From Dentipellis sp. KUC8613 (lineage: Eukaryota; Basidiomycota; Agaricomycetes; Russulales; Hericiaceae), in NCBI GenBank assembly GCA_002286715.1, contig NSJX01000033.1:186001-250000 (forward strand): a DNA stretch of 64,000 bases, given 5' to 3'. The position numbers and the translations under genes are program-made. How positions within the stretch are numbered: the first letter of the stretch is position 1; each line of letters starts with the position of its first letter. The notes under the pieces were generated by a model. It saw only the letters and a list, made by a program, of their open reading frames with translations, had not been told where the DNA came from and made no database searches. Positions 1 to 12,192 of this stretch are shown one piece after another.

Positions 1-367
1 CATCGTGCAATACGTCATGACGTCAGCATGTTTACGCTGGCCGCGAAGCGGTTCTACGGAAACAAATTGAAATAACAATCCTGTCCTCATCCTCCGCGAC
101 GTCGCGCCGTGCGCAGTCTATCCAATCTCACGAATTTGCTGCGGACGAAAGTCAAAGACGTTCAACGAGACTCGGGTCTAGCTTCCGTCCAGCTCGTTCT
201 CTGAGAACCAGGGTTTCAGGCTGTGCACTGTGTCAAGCAGCTGGCAGGTAACCGTAACGCTGACGTTTGTCTCGGGCGCTCAAATCTCTCAAACCCAAAG
301 CTTGCGTCGGGTTTTCTACCCTGCGACCCTACAGTTCTGGCCTTCACCCTGGGCCACTGACGCACTT
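1..367. other. upstream region of the UstYa-like gene
   Basis: No coding frame here joins to a recognisable protein. The stretch presumably holds the promoter and 5' leader of the UstYa-like gene that begins at 368. I see no clear TATA box or repeat. The left part may belong to a gene outside the window. Confidence 0.4.
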
Positions 368-1132
368 ATGGCCAGGATTGATGGCTTCGTGCTGTCTCCA
401 CGGACGATGGTCATATCCAGCGCTGTCCTGTTGCTATCGTCGGCCATAATGCAGCTGCTCACAGCGTGGTCCTTGTTGCGCGCGCAAGGAAGCCGCAGCG
501 CGATTCCTCCCAACCGGAGCAAGGTAGATATTGAAATGTCTCCGACTGCGCGCGAATACAGTGCGTGTATACCGTCTTCACGCGTTTTCTCCCTCTAACA
601 TCCCACACCGCGCCCAGCCTGGCTGGGCACAGACCACCCCACCACGCTCCCTCTCGACCTCCCCACCGTCGCACTCACGCTCGAAAACTCGCACCACTAC
701 GCGCTCAACAGCAGCACCGCCGCCGCCGCCTTCCACTCGCTCTACCCCGCCGGCTCGCTCGGCTTCCTCCGCCTCGGGCCACACGACCGCTTCTTCGGGC
801 TCGCGATGTACCACCAGCTGCACTGCGTCGACTCGCTGCGGCGCGCGATCCTCGGCCTCGCGCCGCACGGGGAGACGCGGCTCGGCAAGATGGGCAAGGA
901 GGGCTGGCAGGAGGACCATGTCGGGCATTGTCTGAATTATCTAAGGCAGTCGATTTTGTGTGCGGCGGATTTGACGCTCGAGCCGGAGGTCGTGGAGGGC
1001 GAGATGGATGCGGAGGAGGGGCTGGGCGTGACGCATGTGTGTAAAGACTGGAGTGCGGTGAGGGGCTTTGCGGAGAGGAATTATGAGGAGTGGGTGGGGA
1101 GGACGGCGAAGAAGGCGAAAGGGCGTAGATGA
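368..1132 (+). CDS. UstYa-like (DUF3328) membrane-anchored oxidase-type protein
   Basis: Two exons, 368-560 and 633-1132, joined by a 72-bp intron (GTGCGT donor, CTAAC branch-like site at 595-599, CACAG acceptor), give an intact 230-residue protein. Residues about 15-36 form one hydrophobic helix after a short N-terminus, as in type II-anchored UstYa proteins. The two family HxxHC motifs are present: HQLHC at about 125-129 and HVGHC at about 160-164, the latter followed by LNYLRQ. In known ascomycete pathways UstYa/UstYb-type proteins carry out oxidative cyclisation or related oxidations of peptide or other natural products. Basidiomycetes carry many copies of unknown substrate. I see no ribosomal peptide precursor, P450 or methyltransferase beside it, so its pathway is open. 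The start at 368 places the anchor normally, and the exon join restores the conserved block before HQLHC. Confidence 0.88.
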
Positions 1133-2144
1133 TAGGTGAGAATCTACATTTTGGCCTGGAGATGTGTCGTTTATGATGCTTTATCAGTGCGGAGGGTGGC
1201 CCTGAGACCTATGTCGGGGGGTTTGCGTTATTACTCGAGTCAGTCTTGGCGAGTCTCTCACCATGAAGCTTTTCGAGCGAACCCACGCACGATGCAATCG
1301 CTATTCTTGGGCTATCTCACCGGCGGATGGATGGCGGCCACACGCATCAATGATGCGGTCCCGTCGAGTGGCAGTGGGTTCCTTGAGGTTGCTCCCATAG
1401 CGTTTGGTCCAATTGAATGTATGGTCAAAATTGGCGAGGAAGCCGAAGAACATATTGAGAGGTGTGTTCCATGGGGTTTGGGGGTAACTCTGCTGGAATG
1501 GAGTGAGCCCTTCCAGGGGGTCTGCTCACTTGAATTGCGCTTGCCCCCACTAGGATAACGTATGAGCTACCGCGCCGTTTCGGCGAGATATGGGTTGATA
1601 ATGACCGTTCACCGATCTCCATAGACTGTTGGGTAAGTGCCCACGTCTTCACAGGATCCGGAATACGATTGCCTTGTGAGTCCAGCTCGAGGAATCATAG
1701 TGCACCCTGACCCAGCACATATCGTTACCACCCAGATGGCAAGGAAAAGCTGTCGTTTGAGACGTTCTCATCTTACGTACCTGAGTCGCTCGTCGGATGT
1801 GCGCTAAAGCAGGTGGTGTTGGAAGCGGGAGACATGCTGTCGTTCAGGGTAGACCGAGCAGCGTCGGTCGAATATGAACTACGTGCCGGTCGCAATGTGC
1901 CGCGCTGCTTCATCTGTCGCTGTACATCAATGTTCCTTTTACAAAAGGCTGTCGAACCACATCTGAATCTGCGTACGGCTACGAATGAAGATATAAGGTC
2001 ACCATCGGGATGAATGCTGGAAAGCCATGAAAGCGATGAAAGGGTTGCGTCGTGAGAAAACAGAACCATTTCGATCGAGCCCAATTTGACCGAATCCGTC
2101 AAATTCGTCCGGGTCTCACACAACGGCCACACCTCGGTCGAACC
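1133..2144 (+). pseudogene. possible decayed or unresolved gene, unknown product
   Basis: Several plus-strand blocks look coding but do not join into one frame. A block from ATG 1292 to 1461 can be spliced over a 92-bp intron (1462-1553, GT...TAG) to a second block at 1554-1632 that ends at a consensus GTAAGT donor. A third open block runs from about 1717 to 2013 and ends in TGA. No acceptor I can find joins block two to block three in frame: the candidate AG sites before block three are in the wrong phase or meet a stop. I do not recognise the family. This may be a pseudogene, a gene with a sequence error, or chance open frames. The last 130 bases before 2145 would be the bZIP promoter or leader. 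Confidence 0.25.
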
Positions 2145-3031
2145 ATGCCTCGTGGCAGGAAGAAAGACTTGACGACCCCGCCGACCCGCGCCCTCGAGAT
2201 CCAACGCGCCTACCGCGACCGCAAAGCGAAGCACGTCGCAGACCTAGAAGAGCGATGTTCGAAGGCTGAGGCAGAGAACGAGAGACTGCGGGAGGAGCTG
2301 GCGGCGACGCGTGCGCAGCTGCAGGCGGCAGCGTCGTCGTCGGCTGCGGCGCATTTTGGGCAGGGAATGGTGAGCTATGTGTCATGATCTCTGTATGTGG
2401 CAGTCTTGCTCAAGTTCATCGAATGTGTAGATCCGAGCGTGCTCGGAGCTCATGCAGAACCTCGTTCGTACGACTGGTTCAATCTCACGCTTAGAGGAGC
2501 AGTTATCATTATCGGCCGGGATGGCATCGCAGGGGTACAACTCATCGACAACATCTTCGACGAGGTGCGCACCTACCTCTCATAGTCGAGCTGACACGAC
2601 ATGAACCTATTGCGTTTAGGCCAAACAATGCGAACACCAGCTCCCAAGGAGCCACAAGCACTGAAATTGAGCTAGCGGCTCTACTCAGCTACTTCTCCAG
2701 ACATGCGTCATCCGCCATACCCCCCGCAGACCCCACTCCTTCGTCGTCGACACTCCAAGATACCCCCACGCCCATGGAGCACTCGCCACGAGAATCCCTC
2801 GATTCTCACTCTTGGGGTCTTGATCCGTCAGATCCGAATTGCTGCAGCGGCATGCTCGACTGCAGGGACCTCGTTGAGGAAGAGGGGAGTGACACTGGTG
2901 CACGATCGCGCGCGACGTCTTCTACAATGGAGTATGAGGACGAAGATGTAGAAGGGCGACCGTGGCAGCGAGTGTCCGGCCATCGATCTACATTGTCTAC
3001 CTCTTCCCCACACCCGAATTTACATAGATGA
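2145..3031 (+). CDS. bZIP transcription factor, Yap/AP-1-like
   Basis: Exons 2145-2369, 2431-2564 and 2620-3031 (introns of 61 and 55 bp) give a 256-residue protein. Residues 15-37 form a basic region of the fungal AP-1-like type (RALEIQRAYRDRK), in which QRAYRxRK takes the place of the usual asparagine-alanine core. It runs into a coiled coil at about 34-62. The C-terminal part is acidic and Ser/Thr-rich and contains a small cysteine cluster, CC at 194-195 and C at 201, reminiscent of the redox- or metalloid-sensing cysteine regions of Yap proteins. It would be a nuclear DNA-binding regulator of stress genes. Its stop lies only 205 bp from the start of a rhodanese/Acr2-like gene on the same strand, which suggests a functional link (inference). 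The target genes cannot be read from sequence. Confidence 0.85.
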
Positions 3032-3235
3032 AGGACACGCTGCTTTGATACGGATTTGATATGGTTTGAACTTTACAGAGAAGAGTTTGGAAATGGGTCT
3101 TCAGCGGTGGAATAATGCTGAATTTGAATTTGAATTTGACCAGATCAAGATATGCTTTGACTGACCGCCGGCACATGCGATATCAACACTTCTACTAGCA
3201 CGCTAACCGCCTCCGTTGTCAGGTCGCTCTTCCTC

Positions 3236-3710
3236 ATGTCCACACCTTGGCATCAAGAATTTCCAGAACCTGCGTCGACGCCAATACGCATGACAGTCGA
3301 GGAGTTACATGCTCAACTCAGTACAGCGGGAAAAGACGGCGGGATCCTCGTCGTAGACGTGCGTCGCACCGATTTCGAGGTACGCCGAGCGTATCCACAA
3401 TATCCAACTCTCTGATCCACTATCTTTCAAGAACGCATTCATCCGAGGGGCGATCAATCTTCCCGCGCACTCTTTCTACCCCACCCTTCCGACACTGGTG
3501 AACGTTCTTTCCCGCTACCACACTGTCGTCTTCTACTGCGGCAGCTCCAACGGTCGTGGGCCTCGCGTAGCTGGATGGTATCAGGATGCGCTTGGTGCGC
3601 AGGGTATCACCACGAGCCGTGCGGTTGTGCTGGAGGGTGGGATCAAGGCGTGGGTGCAGAAGTTTGGCGAGTCGGACTTGACGTGCAAGCTAGCCGCAAA
3701 TTCCGAATAA
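3236..3710 (+). CDS. rhodanese-domain protein, Acr2/Ych1 (Cdc25-like) type
   Basis: Exons 3236-3379 and 3432-3710 (52-bp intron, GTACGC...CAAG) give 140 residues, the usual size of single-domain Acr2/Ych1 proteins. The N-terminus has the rhodanese VDVRRxDF element at about 40-47. The active-site loop is a C-x5-R, with Cys84 and Arg90 in CGSSNGRGPR. The residue before the cysteine is tyrosine, not the histidine of the strict HCx5R arsenate reductase/Cdc25 motif. Family members act as arsenate reductases (yeast Acr2) or as phosphatases (Ych1), and the tyrosine leaves the activity uncertain. The protein is probably cytosolic. It follows the bZIP gene by 205 bp, and ACR3 lies 27 kb to the right. 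Confidence 0.85.
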
Positions 3711-4931
3711 ATCCTAGACGTCATAGTGCATACAACCAGTGAATCTATGCATGACACCGTCCGTATCCATAGGGCGCATGCCACCGATCCAGCTAGAAGA
3801 TGTCTCTAGTGATTCTCCTCCCGTCACTAGCAACGCGCCGACCAAAGAATAGATATCACCGAGTGGGGATCATTATGGAGCTGGTACAGTGGGTCATCAT
3901 GCTTGAGCGTTCCAAATTGTCTGCATGCGTATCGTTGGTGAATGCAGGGACTTTTTCAAAGACAGTGCCTCGAGTCGCAAGGGCCCCTAGCGAGACGCGC
4001 TGCGTGACTCTAGCGCGAGCTGTCACAACACGTGGTATCCTGTGACATATTGTCGTCCTTTATTATTCCCTTCGGCGTGGACGCGTTGAAAGATGTTCTT
4101 CTAGGTCCTTCGTCGTTGCAAGCATCGGTATCGCTTGTAAGTGTGATACAATTCATCTTCACAAAGGTCGCGGTTGCTTGACGACTGGCGCCCTTTCGGA
4201 TCGAGTAATTGCTGCGTGGGCGGCATTTAATTTACTCGCAGGGACGAAGAGTCGACTGCGACCCTACTGCCAGTTTTCAATGGCATGTTATCTATTCATA
4301 ACGTGCGAGCCGGGTGCGATTCCATCAATCCTTCTATCACATTTTTACCGTGGATTCTTGACAGTTACACGGGGCCAGCGTGAGAGAAAACATGTGGTCA
4401 TTCCCAAGCCCCTGCGTCGATGCTGTCATTTCGGTGCTGTGTTATTAGAGGCGCCGTCGTGGCTGCTCAAGTACTGACAATTAACATTGAAGGGATGGTG
4501 CGCTACGTACCATCGAGCGTCGGCGGCTTTCCGAAAACTTGGTGGCGTCAATCTTCGGTTTCACAAGTTTTCGAGCGCCTCTTTCTCAAGCGCCGGAGTT
4601 TCGGAGTGCGGAGGTTTCAAGGCGTCAGCTATACTTACGTAGCCACGCATTTCCAGCCAGGGTATTGCGAGGGCATCAAACTGCAGCTTCCGGACCGCTC
4701 TCTGCGGGGCGGCAAAAGGCGGACGGGCGCACAAGTGATGCAGTGATCGGTGGAAATGCGTGGGTGCGTCCTTGCCGTCGACTTATTTCAGTCCTGCGTC
4801 TCAGTGCTTGCCTCTCACCATTCTGTTAGCTACCTCGCTGGTACGGGCAACCACCGACACGCTTCGCTCGCCCTTCGTGCACGTCTGCACTGACCTGCTG
4901 AAGCTCTTGCAGCTACCACGTCTTATCTCCG
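3711..4931. other. intergenic region, promoter side of PDR-1
   Basis: About 1.2 kb. The open frames present have no family signature and no consistent splice structure. The right part is the likely promoter and leader of PDR-1. I see no repeat or RNA gene. Confidence 0.4.
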
Positions 4932-7900
4932 ATGGACCCTACGCCAACCACCCATGTCGATATTGACCATTTCGACCTGGCCGGTGTTGAGGAGCTGCGA
5001 CGGACGTTCACGAAGATGTCGGACAATCATAGGATGAGCAACGACTCCGACATCACGCTCGCAGTCCCCGATGACGACAGCCCCTTCGACCTCGAGAAAG
5101 CCCTGCGTCTATATGTCAAGAAGTAAGTGCTTATCCCCGACGACGTATGAAATGAATTTGACCACGGATTTTAGGCAAGCCCAGTCAGACATCAAGGCTA
5201 GAGAGCTAGGAGTACTGTTTCAGGATCTCCAGGTCGTCGGTGTCGGTGCGGCCTCGAGCCATCAATCCACCCTTGCATCCGTGCTCGACCCGAGATCCCT
5301 TCTCGAGTACTTTCGCAAACTGCGGAGTCCTCCACTACGGAACATCTTGAGCGGGTTTGAAGGAGTGGTGAGGCCCGGAGAAATGCTCTGTGCGTCGTTA
5401 TCTCGCTATTCGTGTTCTCGTGCTTATCGCTTCTAAAGTGGTCTTGGGAAGCCCTGGATCAGGTTGCAGCACGCTCCTGAAGACTTTGACCAACCAACGT
5501 GCTGAGTACCACTCAGTCAAAGGCGAAGTGTTCTACGACTCCTTCACCCCCGAGCAGATCGCTAAGCATTTCCGAGGTAAACTCTGATTTATATCCTTTT
5601 CCAGTCAGTTGCCCCTGATGCGTTTATGACTTTCTATAGGAGATGTAATATATTGCCCAGAAGACGACGTTCATTTCCCTACACTCACTGTGGACGAGAC
5701 TTTGCGATTCGCAATCTCGATGCGCACCCCCCGGGTGCGCCACGACAACATTTCCCGCGATCAGTATATACGACTGCTTGCAGATGCCTGTGCAGCTGTT
5801 TTTGGATTGAGGCACGTCAAGAACACGCCCGTCGGCGATGCTTCCATACGCGGGGTGTCCGGTGGTGAGAAGAAGCGCGTATCTATTTCCGAGGTCATGG
5901 TATCAAGGGCACTGATCACCGCATGGGACAAGTAAGCCGTCATTTCTAGGAACCTGTGTAGATCCGTGAGCTCATGGGCGACATGTGCAGCTCGACACGA
6001 GGATTGGATTCCTCTACCTCTCTGGAATTCGCTCGGGCATTGCGTCTGGCCACCGGCATCTGCCGCTGGTCGATGATTGTCTCGATCTATCAAGCGGGAG
6101 AGCAAATCTATGACCTGTTCGATAAAGTCTGCGTCATCTATGAAGGGAGGATGGCGTATTTCGGCCCTGCAAACCGAGCGAGGCAGTATTTCATCGACAT
6201 GGGATTCCAGCCGGCTCCTAGGCAGACAACGGCTGACTTCGTCGTAGCTGGTGAGTCGTACATTACTCTCCTTTGACCCGTGGCCGTCTAATATTTCACT
6301 CTAGTGACCGATCCCAAGGCGCGCGTAGCAAGACAAGGCTTCGAGCAATCCGTACCAAGAACTGCTGCGGAATTTGCTGAGCGGTTCTTGCAGTCGGATA
6401 TTGCAAAGCTGAATCGACAAGACATGGACGCTTACAGGGCCGAGTGCGTCGGGAAGTCACAGCGCGAACTCGCATTCAAGGAGAGTGCTCACGCAGAGCG
6501 CGCTCGGATGATGAACAAAGCCAGCCCGTACACGGTCTCTTTGCCTATGCAGGCGAAGGCGGCGCTCATCCGGCGGGTACAGATACTGAAGGGTAATTAT
6601 ATGCTGGAAGCCGCTCAGTGCATGTACGTCGTCTTTTCTTGTGACTACCGACTTTGGTTGAAATGATCGGCGAGACAGGGCTTTCGCCGTTATGAGCACT
6701 GTCGTCGGAACCATGTTCCTCAAGACACCGACCGAAACGTCCGCGTACTATTCGCGAGGTGGTGTCTTATTCTTGTATGTCATGATGGCCATTCCATCAC
6801 CCATTCGGAGACTGAACTTCGTCTTCAGTGCCCTCCTGTTCTCGATCATATCAGCCATGGCCGAACTTCCGTCTTTGTTCGCTCAACGCCCCATCGTAGC
6901 GCGTCAGCATGGATCGGCACTCTACCGCCCATTCATTGATGCCGTAGCCCGGTCCCTCGTGGATTTCCCTATCCTTGCTATCACAATGTCGATCTTCTCC
7001 ATCATCCTATACTTCGTAGTTGGTCTCCAGCGGTCGGCAGCGCAGTTCTTGTAAGTCACGTCGATTAGCCTTCTCATTCAGCGCGCTGAATTTCGATTAC
7101 GCCCCACTCAGTATCTTCTTGCTCTTCACCTTCTTGATGTCGCTAACAATGAAGACCATGTTCCGAGCCATGGCGTCGGTCTTCCGCAGCCCTGCGCCTG
7201 TGCAGGGCTTTGTCGGCGTCATTCTGCTCGGTCTCGTCTTGTTCACCGGCTATACTACCCCTCGCAGCTTCATTCCAGGCGCATTGCGTTGGATATCTTG
7301 GCTAAACGTACGTAAACCGCTCGCCTCTTCTTACTTTCTTATTCTCACAACGCCATAGCCCATGTACTACGGCTTCGAAGCACTCATGGCCAACGAATTC
7401 CGGACGCTAAACGGGACTTGCACCACACTTATTCCTCAGGGCCCCGGCTACGAGAACGTCTCGCTAGCCAATCAGGTCTGCACCACTGTTGGATCGCTCC
7501 CAGGTCAGATGCATGTCAACGGTAGTGCGTTCATAGCATTGTCGTATGGTTATCACTACAGCAATCTCTGGCGGGTGAGTGTTGCAATAACGTGTTACAG
7601 CCGTTATTTTGACTAATGAATTCCTCAGAACTTCGGTATCTGCGCCGCCTTCTGCATCGCCTTCTTTCTAGTGCTCTTCGTCGCGTCGGACATCAACACG
7701 TCCGTCGCGGGTCAATCGTCTGTTCTCTTGTTCAAACGAGGATCCAAGGCTGCCTTTGCCGAAGACTCGGCGGATCGGGCTGATGAGGAAAAAGGCCAGC
7801 TACACCCTCCGCCGTCGCCCACGACGCCGAAGCAGACGACTGAAGGTGCAAATGCGCCCATGAATGACGTCTTCACCTGGCAGCATTTGGAGTACACCGT

Positions 7901-10331
7901 CCCTGTCGGGGGCGAGCAGAAGGAGAGGAAGTTGCTCAATGATATCTCTGGCTACGTCGTACCGGGGAAGCTGACTGCCCTCATGGGTGAATCAGGCGCA
8001 GGCAAGGTGAACAGCTTCGGTTTGACGGCTGTCTGAAATGTAACTGAGGATCTCCCTTGTAGACCACTCTGCTCAATGTGCTCGCCCAACGGACGACCAG
8101 TGGCGTTATTACGGGCGACCGTCTTGTGAACGGACACCAGCTTCCGGCAGATTTCCAATCTCAGACGTACGTCGTCTCGCACATTCAAGGAACCCCTTTA
8201 CTCACCTGAGTTTCACAGCGGCTACGTGCAGCAGATGGACACACACCTCGCATTGACTACTGTCCGTGAAGCTCTTCTGTTTTCCGCCAGACTCCGACAG
8301 TCACCCTCGGTGCCCCTCGAGGAAAAAGAAGCATAGTACGTCTCGTTATCCGCCGACTTATGACTAATGACTGAGTGGCGTGCAGCGTCGACGTTGTTCT
8401 GCAGATGTGTGGATTGGAGCCGTTCGCGGACGCCATTGTCGGTTCACTCAATGTGGAACTGCGGAAGCGGACGACGATTGGTGTCGAACTGGCTGCTAAG
8501 GTGTGTATGTCGTCGCGTTGTCTAAATCTCTGAGTTCACAGGCGTCTTGGATAGCCTCGTCTTTTGCTTTTCCTGGATGAGCCCACATCTGGCCTCGATT
8601 CTCAAAGCGCTTGGTCCATCATGCAGTTCCTCAAAGAGCTCGCCGAACGAGGTCAGGCTATCCTGTGCACGTGAGTTTCGTCCCTATGAACTGGTACAAT
8701 GTCATCTTTTACGAACGGTGACCGCACAGCATCCACCAACCTTCTGCGGAACTCTTCACCATGTTTGATCGTCTTCTGCTTTTGCAGAAGGGTGGACGGA
8801 CCGTCTACTTCGGCGACCTTGGCGAGAATGCCACTACAATGCTGGAATACTTCAATTCTGCTGGTGCGCGAGCCTGTGGGCCTCTCGAGAATCCGTACGT
8901 GATTTTGTTCCTCTTGAATCTGACACCCATGTAGCTAAAGCATGGTGCAGGGCGGAGTATATGCTAGATGTCATTGGTGCAGGTGCTACAGCGAAAAGTG
9001 CGACCGACTGGCACGGTGTCTGGAAGAACTCGAGCGAAGCAGAGCGCGTACAGCGGGAGTTGGCCGCGCTTGCTACCGAAGGAAAGGGTCGAGAAATGGT
9101 GCAGACCCAGGTTCACAGCGAATTCTCGGCACCGTGGTCCCATCAGGTGATCGAACTCATCAAGCGGGAGGCGCAATGCCACTGGCGGGACCCTGTTTAT
9201 ATTCTCTCGAAGCTTGGACTCAATATCCTTGGAGGTCTCATCATCGGATTCACCTTCTATCGGGCGCAGAACTCCATACAGGGCACACAGAACAAGGTCT
9301 TTGTATGTGCTTTCTCTCTTCTTGTACTTCCGGTATCAGCTACTAATGTGTACGCAGGCGATTTTCCTGTCGACTGTAATCAGTGTGCCTCTTGCTCAGC
9401 AACTCCTAGTCAAGTTCATCGAGACTCGGGACGTCTATGAGATTCGGGAACGACCAAGCCGGATCTACAGCTGGACTGCGCTGCTCACAGCTCAGTTCCT
9501 GGCCGAGCTTCCTCTCGACATCATTTCCGCCTCGTTCTACTTCATTTGCTTCTACTGGGATGTAGGATTCCAGACGGACCGAGCGGGGTACACGTACCTG
9601 CTTCTTAGCGTCATGTTCCCGACGTACTACCTGACGCTTGCGCTCGCTGCTGCTGCGTTGGCACCCAATTCGCAGCTTGCGGGATTGTTGTACACGTTCC
9701 TTTACGCCATCATCCTGGCATTGTGCGTGCTCTGCGCCATTTTTCGATATTCGGTAGCTGACTGTCGTGTCTAGCAATGGCGTGCTGCAGCCCTTCCAGC
9801 TTTTAGGATGGTGGAAGTGGATGTATCATCTTAGCCCTTTCACGTACCTGGTCGAAGGTTTGATCGGACAAGGTCAGTCTTGAAGCCGCTTCAAGTGTGT
9901 TTGTCGCTTGACTGATCGCGAATATTTCACTTCTCCAATAGCTGTAGGCCGACAAGAATTGTCATGCGCAGCCGTCGAGCTCGTCACAGTCGAGCCGCCG
10001 CAAGGCTCGACTTGTGCGCAGTACCTCCAGGCGTTCATGTCATTCGCTGGCGGCTACTTGAACAACCCGGACGCAACGAATGCCTGCCAGTTCTGCCCAG
10101 TCCGCTCTTCCGACACCTACCTAGCCCAGAACTTCAACATCTTCTACTCGAATCATTGGCGTAACTTCGGGCTTTTGGTCGCGTACATCTCATTCAACGT
10201 AAGCCTTTCTCTCTCCTCAATCCGCCTCTGGGACTGAACATATTGTATTGAAGATTGCCGCGATCTACGCGTTGAACTACGCTTTCCGCATACGGCGGTT
10301 TAACCCGCTGAGCCTCTTGAAACGGAACTAG
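4932..10331 (+). CDS. PDR-type (ABCG) multidrug ABC transporter, PDR-1
   Basis: Twenty-one exons can be joined with all phases matching (4932-5122, 5175-5389, 5439-5576, 5640-5931, 5991-6250, 6305-6623, 6679-6774, 6829-7050, 7112-7307, 7359-7574, 7629-8006, 8063-8166, 8219-8335, 8386-8500, 8555-8670, 8730-8894, 8951-9302, 9358-9722, 9775-9872, 9942-10198, 10254-10331). They encode exactly 1429 residues, normal for full-length fungal PDR proteins with (NBD-TMD)x2 order. NBD1 has the fungal degenerate Walker A ([12 protein letters not shown]) and the signature [13 protein letters not shown]2 has a canonical Walker A (GESGAGKTT), the divergent PDR signature region and Walker [13 protein letters not shown]. 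Two hydrophobic blocks follow the NBDs, and a cysteine-bearing extracellular loop precedes the last helix. It would pump hydrophobic toxicants out across the plasma membrane using ATP. PDR-3 at 33.6-39.0 kb is its close paralogue. Its 3' end converges on SDR-A. Confidence 0.95.
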
Positions 10332-10699
10332 ATTTGATTCTTCATGCACATTTACGCTTGACGATGCTATCGATACCGCACATACCACGTTCTCTCATCG
10401 CACCCATCCTTTGCTGCTGTCCTCGATACCCCATCCACAGGCTTCCTTCAGCCTTAATAATTGGAATTCTCACTCATACCTCAATTTACAGCGTCGGCGC
10501 CCCCAATAGATACATACCTCGTCGACCTAATCACGGATGCACTCGCAATCTACGATATACCAAAAATCTCAGGGCTCTGCATTTATGAACGCGTACATGG
10601 GTGTTCGTAAGGTAAGCTACACTCAACATACTACAAATACTTTCGAGGAACGCCATCCGTGCTCTCGACAACGTCAAGCTATCATTCCACTTGGGATTT
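10332..10699. other. convergent 3' intergenic region PDR-1 / SDR-A
   Basis: 368 bp between two stop codons on opposite strands. It should hold both 3' UTRs. No gene or repeat seen. Confidence 0.5.
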
Positions 10700-12192
10700 T
10701 TACTTGAATAAGTCATGTTTCCAAGGTTTTATCTTGCTTCCCGGCTCCGCGAGGAGAGCTTCCACCTCAGGCTTGATGCTCGCAAGGAAGTCTGCAGTCG
10801 TTTTCGTAGGCTTCCACCCGAGGGACCTCGAGCGCTCAGCTCGCGCACGGGAGTTCGTGCCAAGATACCAGCTCTGCAATGCATTCAAAACTAATCAGCG
10901 CGCTTTCTCGCAGAGTGATAAATCAACTTACACCGAAATACTTCATGACCTCCTCGTCGGTGTAACGGGTAGGCTCGGGGCTCTTTCCCTTTCCCAGCTC
11001 GTACAGGGCCTTTGCAATTGCCTTATACACGTCGAGCAATTGATGCTCGCCGTTCTCGGCGAAGAAATAGCCCTCTCGGCCATGTGGAGAGGGGTGCTCC
11101 GAGTGGGCCAAAGCGGCATCGAAAACGACGATGAAGAGCTGCGCCACTGATAGAAAGCAAAGACTGAGTGACACATAGTGATTACAAGAGAAGAAAGTGA
11201 ACGTACCGTCGTGAATCTCGACGTTGGGCCAGACATTCTTCCCTTCTCCGATCACGCCTCCCTGGCCTCGGTCCAGAGAGGCTCGGATGAGGTCTGGGAT
11301 CTGCATCGAGCGGTGGTTTATGATGCCTGCGTCTACCAGCTTTCCGGTCGCAAGACCGTAGACTGTTCCTGGGAGGATGATGTACGTGCGAGCGTAGCCT
11401 AGACCGAGGACGAGCGTCACGATTCGTTCGCATTCAATGATATTGAGATGTGGGCCTCCTACTAACCTCCCTTATCGAGCGCGATTACCTCCAGATCGAC
11501 GTTGCGGTGGAATTGTGTGTCGGGGAGAGATTCGATCTGGTCGGCGTCGCTGTCGTAGTAAATGACATCTGTAGTTCTGTCGCCTTTGGCAGTGTCGGTG
11601 AGAAGACCTGGCAAGACCCGTTTCTGTCAGCTGAGACCGTCATACGCTTCTGCTCTACAGGGCACCTCACCTGTGCCCGACTGCGGATAATCCTCTTGTT
11701 AGATGGAATGGCACAGCAACAGTGCATTATACCTTACCGTATGGATGAGAATAGGGACCTCGCCAGTCGTCTCATGCCTCTTCTTTATCCCACGGAAGAT
11801 CGCGGTATTACCTGCGTAATGGTCGGAATCGGCCTAGAACACAAGTTCTCATCCGTCTGAAGACAACGATTCGTAGCTGTATCATAACTCACGATGTTCA
11901 GGACGAGGTCGGCTTTCGACGCAAGGTCCTCGAGCTTATCGACTTCCTCAAAGGTGCCAAGAGCCGTGTGCACGCCGAACGTCTCGAGCTTCTTTGCCTT
12001 TTCCTCGCTGCGCACGTAGGCTGTAATCTCGAATGTGTCTCTCTTGGGATGTTCTAGCAAGAGCTGCAGTACACATCCGCCGATAAAACCTGCGAGCAGT
12101 GGTCAAATTCGACGGAGGTAACGGGAATCGAACCCGCACTTGCCAGTAGCACCGGTAATAAAGATGTGGAGTTTCTTGTCAGATGCAGACAT
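10700..12192 (-). CDS. atypical SDR / NmrA-like NAD(P)-binding protein, SDR-A
   Basis: Multi-exon gene starting at 12192 (MSASDKKLHIF) and ending at 10700. The Rossmann motif GATGFIG lies at residues 14-20. A basic residue after the second beta strand (AYVR) fits NADP(H) preference. Later conserved blocks are NTAIFRG, SGTG, YARTYIILPG, GEGKNVWPNVEI and GREGYFFAENGEHQ. The classical SDR YxxxK active site is not evident, so this is an extended/atypical SDR of the NmrA-like type; substrate unknown, probably cytosolic. Exon 1 (12144-12192) ends at a GC donor (GCAAGT), where the four paralogues use GT. A 10-nt exon at 11671-11680 supplies SGTG. The C-terminus runs about 15 residues beyond that of the paralogues. 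First of a four-gene tandem array. Internal borders other than those given are approximate. Confidence 0.87.
11671..11680 (-). other. 10-nt micro-exon of SDR-A
   Basis: TCGGGCACAG on the minus strand, preceded by GCAG and followed by GTGAGG. It encodes SGTG and keeps phase between the flanking exons. The same 10-nt exon is found in all four paralogues. Confidence 0.85.

Noticed and set aside
12110..12140. tRNA-like T-arm and B-box (GGTTCGATTCC) on the minus strand
   Set aside because: The T-arm pairs, but no matching 5' acceptor strand, D-arm or A-box lies at the right distance. The stretch is the first intron of SDR-A.
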